Assembly: GCF_001663815.1 (NCBI RefSeq)
Contig: NZ_CP016027.1
Span: 1,612,001-1,676,000 of the forward strand
DNA from: Halothiobacillus diazotrophicus
Lineage (GTDB): Bacteria; Pseudomonadota; Gammaproteobacteria; Halothiobacillales; Halothiobacillaceae
Length of the DNA: 64,000 nucleotides
Reading direction: 5' to 3'
A model generated the notes under the pieces. It was given only the letters and a program-made list of their open reading frames with translations, did not search any database and was not told where the DNA came from. Positions 57,238 through 64,000 of the stretch are shown here, one piece after another. Position numbers and translations under genes: made by a program. The number at the start of each line of letters is the position of its first letter. The stretch's first letter is position 1.

Positions 57238-58101
57238 CTAGCGTCTGCGCAGCAAAAGTATTCGAGCGGCGACGTTGATCGCCAGGACCATCAGCGTGAT
57301 CAGCAGCGCCGCGGCATAGGCCAGTTGATGGGCCGAGTCGTAAGGCTCGCCGATGAAGCTCCAGATCACATAGGTCAGATAACCGACGCCCTCGTGGGTG
57401 AAATGCCCGTTCCAGAGATAATTCGACCACCCGGCCGTATACAGCAGCGGCGCCGTCTCGCCCAATGCGATGGCGAGCGCCATCAGCACGCCGGTGAGAA
57501 TTGGTATGCGCGCCGCCGGCAGGAGAATCCGCCAAACGACCCCCCATTCCGGGCAACCCAGTGCATAGGCCGATTCCCGGAGGGAAATCGGTACGGCGCG
57601 AAATGCCATCTCGCTGGTTCTTGCGATATAGGGCAGCATCATGATCGCCAGGGTGATGGCCCCTGCCAGCAGGGAAAATCGCCACCCCAGACCGATCACC
57701 ATGGTGATGTAACCGAAGTATCCAAGCACGATGGAGGGGACACCCACCAGCACATCCGAGAGAAAGCGCGTCACCCGGGCAGGCAGTCCTTCGCCATACT
57801 CGGCGAGATAGATGCCGGCACTGACTCCGATGGGCACGGCCAGAATCAATGCGCCCCCGGAAAGCAGCAACGAGCCGGTGATGGCATTGCGCAATCCGCC
57901 GGCAATTCCCTGAGTGTCGGTCGTGAGGATATCCGGATGCAATGCCGGGAACCCGTGCACGAACACGTATCCCAGAATGTGCAGGAGCACGAAGGCCAGC
58001 AGGGAAAAGCTGAGGATCGCGCCCCCCCAGATCGTCAGATCGGTGATCCGGCGTTTCAGGTAGCCCGCCGAATGCCCCACGGGGCGACTGGCCGAGCTCA
58101 T
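57238..58101 (-). CDS. pstA: Phosphate ABC transporter, permease PstA
   Basis: Inner-membrane permease of the high-affinity phosphate system, 287 residues with six helices. The permease loop reads FRAVPISLRESAYALGCPEWGVVWRILLPAARIPILTGVLMALAIALGETAPLL. The N-terminus RRITDLTIWGGAILSFSLLAFVLLHIL is typical. The ATG at 58101 overlaps the pstC stop (ATGA). The operon ends here: the next gene, modC, is on the other strand, so pstB and phoU are not adjacent, which is unusual. Confidence 0.96.
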   Translation of the reverse strand: MSSASRPVGHSAGYLKRRITDLTIWGGAILSFSLLAFVLLHILGYVFVHGFPALHPDILTTDTQGIAGGLRNAITGSLLLSGGALILAVPIGVSAGIYLAEYGEGLPARVTRFLSDVLVGVPSIVLGYFGYITMVIGLGWRFSLLAGAITLAIMMLPYIARTSEMAFRAVPISLRESAYALGCPEWGVVWRILLPAARIPILTGVLMALAIALGETAPLLYTAGWSNYLWNGHFTHEGVGYLTYVIWSFIGEPYDSAHQLAYAAALLITLMVLAINVAARILLLRRR

Positions 58102-59087
58102 GGTCGATACCCCGACAACCACAGCAGTCCCCGCGCCGCCGCATTGACCAGCACGGAAATCAACATCAGCAACAGGGCAATCTCCGCCAGGGCATGCACG
58201 GCCATTCCGGTCGGATCCTGCAGCGCGCTATCGAGTTGCGATGCGATGAAGGCGGCCATGGTGGATACCGGATCGTAAATATTCTTCGGCAGGCTGTTCA
58301 ATGCGTTGCCACTCACCATCAACACAGCCATCGTCTCGCCGAGCGCCCGCCCGAATGCGAGCACCGTAACGCCGATCACCACATTGCGTTGCCCACGCAA
58401 AAGGATCAAACGCACGACTTCCATCCGCGAAGCCCCCATGCTGGCGCCCGCCTCGCGCAAGGCGGCCGGGGTCGCCGCCAGGGCATCGCGCAGACTGGCG
58501 GTAATCAGAGGCACGACCATGAAGGCGAGCAGAATACCCGCCGTCAGCAGTCCGTACCCGCTGCCGGACGGGCCGCGGAACATCGGCAGCACCGGTCCCA
58601 GCGTATGCGCCATCCAGGGATAGAGATCATGTCCCAGCAGCGGGATCAGGACGAGATACCCCCAGAGCCCATAGACCACGCTGGGCACCGCGGCCAGCAA
58701 CTCCACCAGAAAGGAGCCAAGACCGCGCGCGGCGCCCCGAAGCCCCTCGGCCAGAAAAATCGCCGAAAGCACGCCGACGGGAACGGCCAGCGCCAGGGCG
58801 ATCAGTGAACTGAGCAACGTGCCCACCACGAGGAACAACACCCCATAATCGGCACGCGGCAGCACTTCCTGCCCCCGAATCGTCACGGGGTCGGCATACA
58901 TGTTTCCGAGATTCCAGCTGTTATGCGTCAGAAACCCGATGCCATTGAACGTGATGGCTGGCCAGGCCGCCTGCAGCAGAAACGCCACGATCACCAGGAG
59001 GGATAGCGGCAACAGCGACGCGACCAATCCAACCCGCCAACGAAACCGGAAGCCCGAGAAAATACTCAGCATCCACGTACCACCCAT
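58098..59087 (-). CDS. pstC: Phosphate ABC transporter, permease PstC
   Basis: Partner permease of PstA, about 329 residues. Helices include VGLVASLLPLSLLVIVAFLLQAAW. The PstC-type GIGFLTHNSWNLGNMYADP and FLVELLAAVPSVVYGLWGYLVLIPLL are present, as is the coupling loop LAATPAALREAGASMGASRMEVVRLILLRGQRNVVIG. I give the ATG at 59087. A TTG two codons upstream and an ATG at 59072 are alternatives, and no clear ribosome site decides between them. It overlaps pstA and lies 170 bases behind pstS, with a strong hairpin in the gap. Confidence 0.95.
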   Translation of the reverse strand: MGGTWMLSIFSGFRFRWRVGLVASLLPLSLLVIVAFLLQAAWPAITFNGIGFLTHNSWNLGNMYADPVTIRGQEVLPRADYGVLFLVVGTLLSSLIALALAVPVGVLSAIFLAEGLRGAARGLGSFLVELLAAVPSVVYGLWGYLVLIPLLGHDLYPWMAHTLGPVLPMFRGPSGSGYGLLTAGILLAFMVVPLITASLRDALAATPAALREAGASMGASRMEVVRLILLRGQRNVVIGVTVLAFGRALGETMAVLMVSGNALNSLPKNIYDPVSTMAAFIASQLDSALQDPTGMAVHALAEIALLLMLISVLVNAAARGLLWLSGYRP

Positions 59088-59130
59088 GCCCAAATTGCTT
59101 CAACCATCCCCAAGCCGATCACTCCCTCAT

Positions 59131-59162
59131 GATTGAAAAAAGGGGACACCCTTTTTTCAATC
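59131..59162 (-). terminator. Intercistronic hairpin/attenuator between pstS and pstC
   Basis: A perfect 14-base inverted repeat (GATTGAAAAAAGGG and CCCTTTTTTCAATC) with a four-base loop. Its GC-core plus U-rich arm would partly stop transcription after pstS, giving more binding protein than permease, as expected for binding-protein operons. Confidence 0.7.
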
Positions 59163-59257
59163 GCTGAACAGCAAAAATGGCGGGCAAGGCCCAAAACCCT
59201 GCCCGCCCCATGTACCGAACCGGTCCGACACGATGTCTGATCGGTCGGACTCCACCA

Positions 59258-60343
59258 TCAGGCGTGGATCTTGTCGATCTGTGCCGTGGATTGCTTGACG
59301 ACGCTCGGCGGCAGAGCCACGAAATTCACCGATTTCATGAAGTGCTCGGCATTGCCGCCGTTCGAGGAAATGGCCCAGGAAAGCAGCTTCTTCAAAGCCG
59401 CGCTCATCTCGGCAGACGGCTGATGGCTATCGACCAGCGCATATTCATAGTTGATGATCGGATAGCTTTCGGCACCCGGGGCGAAAATCAGGCTGATGCG
59501 CTGATCGGCCGGCGTTTTCGGCACCATGGCCGCGGCAGCGGCCTTCACGTTGCGGATTTCCGGCAACACGAAATGACCGGCCTTGTTTTCGATCCGGGCC
59601 TCGCCCAGATGGTCATCCATGATCTGCTTCTTGAAGCTGACGCCAATGTAGGCCACCGAATACGGATTGTTTTTCAGCGCGTCGACCATGCCCGGATTGC
59701 CCACGGCGCCGATGTTGCCCTGTACGGGCGCCCAGCTCACCGACGTGCCATAGCTGTACTTGTCCGACCACCAGGGGGTCGAGTCGCTCAGATATTGGGT
59801 GAAGATGAAGGTATCGCCCGAGCCGTCGGTCCGATGGATCGCCACGATCTTGTGTGCAGGCAGCTTCACGCCGGGGTTCATCTTGGCGATGGCCGGATCG
59901 TTCCACATGGTGACCTTGCCGGCATAGATATCCGCCAACACCGGCCCGCTCAACTTGAGATGATCGCCGTTCAGTCCCGGCACGTTGTAGTTCACCATCT
60001 GGCTGGAAATGGCCATGGGGATGTTGAGCATCGAAGGATGCTGCTTCATTTGCGCCCCGCTCAGATAAGCGTCAGACGCACCGATCTGGGCCAGCCCCTG
60101 CATCGACTGCGCCTGTCCCGTGCCGCTGCCGGTACTGGCCGTCGTCAGCTGAACACCTGGATTTTCCTTGGTGTAGACCGGTTGCCACAGGTTGAACAGG
60201 GGATACAACAGGCTCGAACCGGTTTCCAGAATGGAGACCGAACCCGCCTCAGCCAGACCCGCCGCCCCCAGGGCAGCCCCGGAAATCACACCAATCATTG
60301 CCACACGCAGTGCGGACTGTTTGAACACACGCTTCAGAGACAT
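59258..60343 (-). CDS. pstS: Phosphate ABC transporter, substrate-binding protein PstS
   Basis: Periplasmic phosphate-binding protein, 361 residues. The signal peptide (about 1-33) ends near AAGLAEAG. The mature start VSILETGSSLLYPLFNLWQPVY and GVQLTTASTGSGTGQAQSMQGLAQIGASDAYLS hold the phosphate-binding Ser/Thr/Asp positions. HRTDGSGDTFIFTQYLS is the second binding loop. GGGAGG lies before the ATG at 60343; an in-frame ATG 20 codons earlier lacks this. First gene of pstS-pstC-pstA, behind a Pho-box-like triple repeat. Confidence 0.96.
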   Translation of the reverse strand: MSLKRVFKQSALRVAMIGVISGAALGAAGLAEAGSVSILETGSSLLYPLFNLWQPVYTKENPGVQLTTASTGSGTGQAQSMQGLAQIGASDAYLSGAQMKQHPSMLNIPMAISSQMVNYNVPGLNGDHLKLSGPVLADIYAGKVTMWNDPAIAKMNPGVKLPAHKIVAIHRTDGSGDTFIFTQYLSDSTPWWSDKYSYGTSVSWAPVQGNIGAVGNPGMVDALKNNPYSVAYIGVSFKKQIMDDHLGEARIENKAGHFVLPEIRNVKAAAAAMVPKTPADQRISLIFAPGAESYPIINYEYALVDSHQPSAEMSAALKKLLSWAISSNGGNAEHFMKSVNFVALPPSVVKQSTAQIDKIHA

Positions 60344-60423
60344 AACCACCTCCCAATAGAAACACGCAGAAAACCAAACAGAAAAAATAATATTTGGCTT
60401 CAATTAGGAGGTTTGCGAACGAT

Positions 60424-60456
60424 AAAGTTTTTGAATTTTGCGTGAATTTTTCGTGA
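60424..60456 (-). promoter_or_regulatory. Triple 11-bp Pho-box-like direct repeat upstream of pstS
   Basis: Read on the minus strand, three abutting 11-mers occur: TCACGAAAAAT (60456-60446), TCACGCAAAAT (60445-60435) and TCAAAAACTTT (60434-60424). Pho boxes are tandem 11-base units with a TCA-type head and an AT-rich tail, and this spacing and composition fit. It lies about 80 bases before the pstS ATG. PhoB binding is inferred. Confidence 0.65.
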
Positions 60457-60512
60457 CCGGAAGATGACAGGCCCGGGTCGCCGCCCCTCCGGCAAGAGCA
60501 ATCCCCAGGAGG

Positions 60513-61520
60513 TTACTTATCCGCCGGAGAAAGCAGTCGCCAGGCGCGGTCGCCCAGCATGGCCAAGAAAACGGGCAAGCCGGCCAGCAGATAGAAGTAG
60601 TAGGTGATCATGCGCCAGAGCAAAAGCGACAGACCGATGGTCTCCGCATCGAGGAAGGGCGAGAGCAAGGCCGCATAGCCCAGTTCCACCCCACCCGCCC
60701 CGCCGGGCAGAAAACTGATCTGGCCGAACAGCAGCAGCACCCCCTGCACGGCGAACAGATAGGACCAGGGTACCGAACTGCCGATGATGCTGATCACCAC
60801 GGCCAGGATGCTGTAACGCAGCAGCCAATGACCGGCACAGAACATGAATAGCAACAGGAGCTGCCAACGCGGCAGACGAAGCACAAGACGCACCCCTTGC
60901 CGGAACTGCATCAGCCAGCGCGCCATGCGGCGCCGACGGTGCGCCGTGAGCCGGAACGGCCGGAGGACACGCCCGAACATCCGGATCAGGAATCGGTGCT
61001 CGCGAAGCAACAACCAGAATAGGCCCGCCCCCATGCCGAACAGCGCCAATGTCACCGCCACCAACCAGGCCGGATCACTGAACCCACCGTGAAGCGCGAG
61101 GGAAAGCAGCGCCACGGGAAAGGCCACAACGAAGAATACACCGTCCATGAAGTGATCGATGGCATACATCGCCGCCGCATGGGCCGTGCGGATCCCCCGT
61201 TGTTTGAGCAGCGCCACATACGTCAATGCGCCGCCTGCGCCGGCCGGCGATGCGGCGCCGGCAAATTCCGTCGCGATGACCGCACCGAAACTCCAGACTG
61301 CAGGCACCTGCCCCCCCATTCCGGACGCCAGTAACCGTAACCGGAAGCTGTTGAAGACCCATCCCAGAACGACCATGCCGATCAGCAACGCCCCCCAGCC
61401 GGGCGCGATCTTGGGTAGATCTTCCAGCAGATGCCGGCCGCCCAGCAGGATCGGAACAGCCAGACTGGCGACGATCGCGAGCAGCAGCATCCAGAGCAAT
61501 CGCCGCCGGTGTCGGTTCAT
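60513..61520 (-). CDS. YbhN/LPG-synthase-TM family membrane protein (flippase-like)
   Basis: A 335-residue polytopic protein of the lysylphosphatidylglycerol synthase transmembrane (UPF0104) family. About eight hydrophobic segments are visible. Conserved parts are NSFRLRLLASGMGG, ATEFAGAASPAGAGGALTYVALLKQRGI with its Ala/Gly-rich loop, and ISFLPGGAGGVELGYAALL. Relatives move or anchor lipid-linked substrates, but the function here is unknown. The ATG at 61520 overlaps the stop of the DUF2334 gene (ATGA), making it the third gene of a coupled trio with GT4. Confidence 0.87.
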   Translation of the reverse strand: MNRHRRRLLWMLLLAIVASLAVPILLGGRHLLEDLPKIAPGWGALLIGMVVLGWVFNSFRLRLLASGMGGQVPAVWSFGAVIATEFAGAASPAGAGGALTYVALLKQRGIRTAHAAAMYAIDHFMDGVFFVVAFPVALLSLALHGGFSDPAWLVAVTLALFGMGAGLFWLLLREHRFLIRMFGRVLRPFRLTAHRRRRMARWLMQFRQGVRLVLRLPRWQLLLLFMFCAGHWLLRYSILAVVISIIGSSVPWSYLFAVQGVLLLFGQISFLPGGAGGVELGYAALLSPFLDAETIGLSLLLWRMITYYFYLLAGLPVFLAMLGDRAWRLLSPADK

Positions 61521-62308
61521 TGCCAATCGATCACCCCGGATTTTGTCGCCCCGGCACGCTGCTCAAGAACACGGGCAAGTGCCTGCTGCCAGAAGGCGAC
61601 GGCCATCGGCCAGTCGGCGTCCACCGGATGCAGCCCGAGACGGATGGGCACGGACGCGCGGTCGGGGTGCAGCAAATGGTCGAGTAACCGCTGGTTGTAG
61701 ATTTGGGAGAGCTGGCGACGCCAGGCCGCACGGACACTCCAGACCAGGGACGTGGCCGCGATTTCACGCCCGGCCTGCAGATCGAAGAGCCCGGTGCGGG
61801 TGGCGAACCAGTCGAAACCCAGCGCCTGGAGTGCGTCACGCGCGCCGGGACTTGTCAGCCAGGCCGGCGCCACGAAACCCCGCGACTGCCAGCCGCAGGC
61901 CGACAATTCGTTTAACCCCGAGGACAGCAGCGTCTGCGCCTCGTCGACGTCAAGCCGCGCGAACTCGCCTTCGATGGTATAGATCCGCCGCTCGATCCAG
62001 TCCCTCAGGCCGGTGACCGGGCGCTCATCCGTATGCGTATAGCCGTGCAAAATCACCTCGTCGCCCAGAAGCAGGCGGCGATCGATCCACGCGCGAAAGG
62101 CCGGATAGGAACTCAAGGCGTCCGCGCCATGGTAGCGGGGCACGACCAGCAGGGTGACCGGCATGGGACCATGCGGTGCAATCCACGGCGACAGCGCGTC
62201 GAGCAGGGCCTCGCAGCGCGCCTGCGTCTGTGGTGCCACATCGTGCAGCACCAGCGCAGCGGGTGCCCGAGCGGGCAAGGTTTTTTCCAGGGTTATCGCT
62301 TGGCTCAT
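61517..62308 (-). CDS. DUF2334 polysaccharide-deacetylase-like protein
   Basis: A 263-residue protein of the NodB-like deacetylase superfamily (DUF2334). The metal-site motifs are LVLHDVAP near the start, VILHGYTHTDE in the middle, and SRGFVAPAWLTSPGA. No signal peptide is seen, so it is probably cytoplasmic, in contrast to most polysaccharide deacetylases. It would act on a sugar, possibly a lipid-linked one. It overlaps the GT4 gene (ATGA) upstream and the YbhN-like gene downstream. Confidence 0.85.
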   Translation of the reverse strand: MSQAITLEKTLPARAPAALVLHDVAPQTQARCEALLDALSPWIAPHGPMPVTLLVVPRYHGADALSSYPAFRAWIDRRLLLGDEVILHGYTHTDERPVTGLRDWIERRIYTIEGEFARLDVDEAQTLLSSGLNELSACGWQSRGFVAPAWLTSPGARDALQALGFDWFATRTGLFDLQAGREIAATSLVWSVRAAWRRQLSQIYNQRLLDHLLHPDRASVPIRLGLHPVDADWPMAVAFWQQALARVLEQRAGATKSGVIDWQ

Positions 62309-63492
62309 CGCAGCAGCTTCAGTGAGGGATCATCAATCATGCCATGGTGTTGCAGCTGTGCCAGTCGACCGAACATCTGCCCGAATCGCACCGACCAGCC
62401 GAAATGACGCACGACCCGTTCCCGAGCCGCCTGACCCAATGCCATGGGATCCCGCGCAAACACGGATTCGACCGCCGCCACGAAGGCGTCGAGACTCCCC
62501 GCTTCGGCCAAGGCGCCCACGGTGTCATCCACCAGTTCCGGCACCGCCGAGCTGTTGATTCCGATCACCGGCAGTCCGGCAGCCATTCCCTCAGCGATCA
62601 CCAGCCCGAAGGTTTCCTGATCGCCCGCATGCACCAGCGCGTCGCTGCTGGCCAACAGACCGGCCAGCACTTCGATATCCGCAACATAATCGACAATGGT
62701 CATGGGGATGTCGTCCACGCGCGGCATGTCCGGCCCGATGAGCAGCAGGTGGTAGGGCGCGCCCAATCGGCGGACCGTCTCGAACAATGTCGGCAGATTC
62801 TTTTCGATCGCATTGCGGCCGGCATAGACCAGTACCCGCGCCTCGTCGGGAATACCCAGATTCCGCCGCACCGCCTGGGACCGGCGCTCGGGAGAAAACA
62901 CCACCGTGTCGACCCCCAGGGGCTGGGCCGTTACCTTCGTCAAGCCCAGGGATCGAAGCCGATCGGCCATGACCTGACTGGGCGCGAACACCCAATCATA
63001 GTGGCCATACAGATGCTGGATATAGCGTCGAATCGGTTCGCGGGTCCAATCGCCGAAGCGCAGTGCCGTCATGCGGCTCAGGTCGGAATGAAAGAATCCC
63101 ACCACGGGGACGTCCAGTGCCCGACCGGCACGAACGGCCGCCCAAGCGAGGCGATAGGGATCACCCGCCTCGATCACGTCGGGCCGAATGTCCTTGAGCT
63201 GGTCGATCCAGGGCTGCAAACGCAGCGGAAAACGGTACCCCTTGCCGCCGATCAGTCTCATCGCAGGAAGCGTACGCATCGCCAGTACGCCTTCGTTCGA
63301 TTCGGACGCCGTCGCCCCCGGCACCAGCAGGGTGTGACGAAGCCCCGAATGTTCGGCGCAAAAGGCGCGCTTGGCGAGAATATATCGTCGGACGCCGCCG
63401 GAAGCGGGGCCCCAGAACATGGTGATATCGGTCAGATGCACGATGCACTCGGATGGCTGGACAAAGACAGAATCGGTTTCACGAACATGCAA
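62305..63492 (-). CDS. Glycosyltransferase family 4
   Basis: A 395-residue GT-B retaining glycosyltransferase. The N-terminal acceptor domain holds MFWGPASGGVRRYILAKRAF and IRPDVIEAGDPYRLAWAA. The donor domain holds VLVYAGRNAIEKNLPTLFETVRRL and the E-x7-E motif ETFGLVIAEGMAAGLPVIG. Similar proteins use GDP- or UDP-sugars to decorate lipids or glycans; the acceptor is unknown. The start is uncertain: TTG at 63492 gives the full length and GTG at 63441 is an alternative. It leads a translationally coupled trio and lies close to the pst operon. Confidence 0.88.
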   Translation of the reverse strand: MHVRETDSVFVQPSECIVHLTDITMFWGPASGGVRRYILAKRAFCAEHSGLRHTLLVPGATASESNEGVLAMRTLPAMRLIGGKGYRFPLRLQPWIDQLKDIRPDVIEAGDPYRLAWAAVRAGRALDVPVVGFFHSDLSRMTALRFGDWTREPIRRYIQHLYGHYDWVFAPSQVMADRLRSLGLTKVTAQPLGVDTVVFSPERRSQAVRRNLGIPDEARVLVYAGRNAIEKNLPTLFETVRRLGAPYHLLLIGPDMPRVDDIPMTIVDYVADIEVLAGLLASSDALVHAGDQETFGLVIAEGMAAGLPVIGINSSAVPELVDDTVGALAEAGSLDAFVAAVESVFARDPMALGQAARERVVRHFGWSVRFGQMFGRLAQLQHHGMIDDPSLKLLR

Positions 63493-63575
63493 CAGCCTGT
63501 GTGACGGTTTTAAAGTGGCAGCAATTTAACGTACCCGTGCCACAAAACAAATCAGTTTAGCCCCTTAGACCCAAT

Positions 63576-64000
63576 CTAACTCGCTCGGCGCTGAACAGAT
63601 TCCACCGCCGGCAGTCGCTGTAGGCGACGGAGCATCTCCTGGACATCCGTACTTCCCGGCAGTTCCAGCAGCAGGTATAGATCGGTCAGCCCCGTATTTC
63701 GTTCATGTCGGCTTCTGCTCTCGACAACATGGGCCTTGAACGGCGCAAGCACCGGCCCCAGATCGGCCCAGAACCGCGTGACATCCGCCACGAGGAGGTC
63801 GAGCTTCAGGGGCAGCACCCAGGACTTTCCGGTACTGGGCCAGTCCACGGACAGGATCCGCTCGGGATATGCCGCCTGCAAATGCCGAATGTTGCTGCAA
63901 TCCACCTTATGCAGGCGCAGCCCCTGCCCGCGCGTGATGAACGCCAGCACCCGGTCGCCAGGGCGGGGATGACAACAACCTGCCGGCTGGGCCTTCAGAC
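63576..64000 (-). CDS. RelA/SpoT-family (p)ppGpp enzyme, C-terminal end (truncated by window edge)
   Basis: Only the last 141 or so codons are inside the window. They show CCHPRPGDRVLAFITRGQGLRLHKVDCSNI, the conserved Cys-Cys and ITRG-H-x-x-DC zinc-finger/RIS segment found after the TGS domain. A divergent ACT domain (LDLLVADVTRFWADLGPVLAPFKAHVVESRSR) follows and ends at the stop at 63576. The catalytic domains lie beyond the right edge, so RelA and SpoT cannot be told apart. Confidence 0.88.
   Translation of the reverse strand, partial: LKAQPAGCCHPRPGDRVLAFITRGQGLRLHKVDCSNIRHLQAAYPERILSVDWPSTGKSWVLPLKLDLLVADVTRFWADLGPVLAPFKAHVVESRSRHERNTGLTDLYLLLELPGSTDVQEMLRRLQRLPAVESVQRRAS

Noticed and set aside
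63493-63575. Possible small gene or terminator between the GT4 and RelA/SpoT genes
   Set aside because: Only 83 bases, AT-rich, with no stem that looks like a terminator and no open frame.

Overview
The window is a GC-rich bacterial chromosome segment with about 50 protein genes, no rRNA or tRNA genes that I can see, no insertion sequences and no CRISPR array. Gene content points to a gammaproteobacterial autotroph, perhaps a sulfur oxidiser of the Halothiobacillus, Acidithiobacillus or Thioalkalivibrio kind. The reasons are a tkt-gap-pgk-pyk cluster of Calvin-cycle type, a class I fructose-1,6-bisphosphatase divergent from a pyrophosphate-type phosphofructokinase, a QmcA/NfeD pair, and a mutY-yggX pair. 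The taxon is an inference; nothing in the window proves it.

Layout. 1-5.3 kb (minus): transketolase, GAPDH, PGK and pyruvate kinase (cut by the window edge), with strong hairpins between the cistrons. 5.5-7.1 kb: a thioredoxin-fold protein and an orphan PhnD-like binding protein. 7.2-10.9 kb (plus): the activated methyl cycle metK, ahcY, metF, with a clear SAH riboswitch before ahcY. 11.1-18.7 kb (plus): qmcA/nfeD, bioA, rsmE, sucC-sucD-nadE.

18.9-38.3 kb (plus) is a biofilm-matrix region: a complete pgaABCD operon for poly-N-acetylglucosamine, a secreted GH5 endoglucanase with two CBM2-like domains on Thr-Pro linkers, and a compact cellulose operon. The cellulose operon consists of a BcsR/BcsP-like-BcsQ fusion, a BcsA-BcsB fusion, bcsZ and bcsC, preceded by a good sigma-54 promoter match. 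The cellulase and the cellulose operon share a 12-base element upstream.

38.3-42.3 kb (minus): asmA-like, mutY, yggX. 42.5-44.4 kb (plus): moaD, a small membrane protein, a CBM48 protein and a hexose-6-phosphate mutarotase. 44.4-47.7 kb: a PilZ (YcgR-like) protein, pfp and fbp. 47.8-52.0 kb (minus): an RND efflux pair. 52.1-57.2 kb (plus): photolyase, modE and modABC. 57.2-60.5 kb (minus): pstS-pstC-pstA without pstB, behind three tandem Pho-box-like 11-mers. 60.5-63.5 kb (minus): an overlapping trio of GT4 glycosyltransferase, DUF2334 deacetylase-like protein and YbhN-like membrane protein. 63.6-64 kb: the C-terminal end of a RelA/SpoT homologue.

The parts most worth following are the matrix region with its fused cellulose-synthase genes and sigma-54 control, the Pho-controlled pst operon next to an envelope-glycan trio, and the hairpin-rich Calvin-cycle operon.
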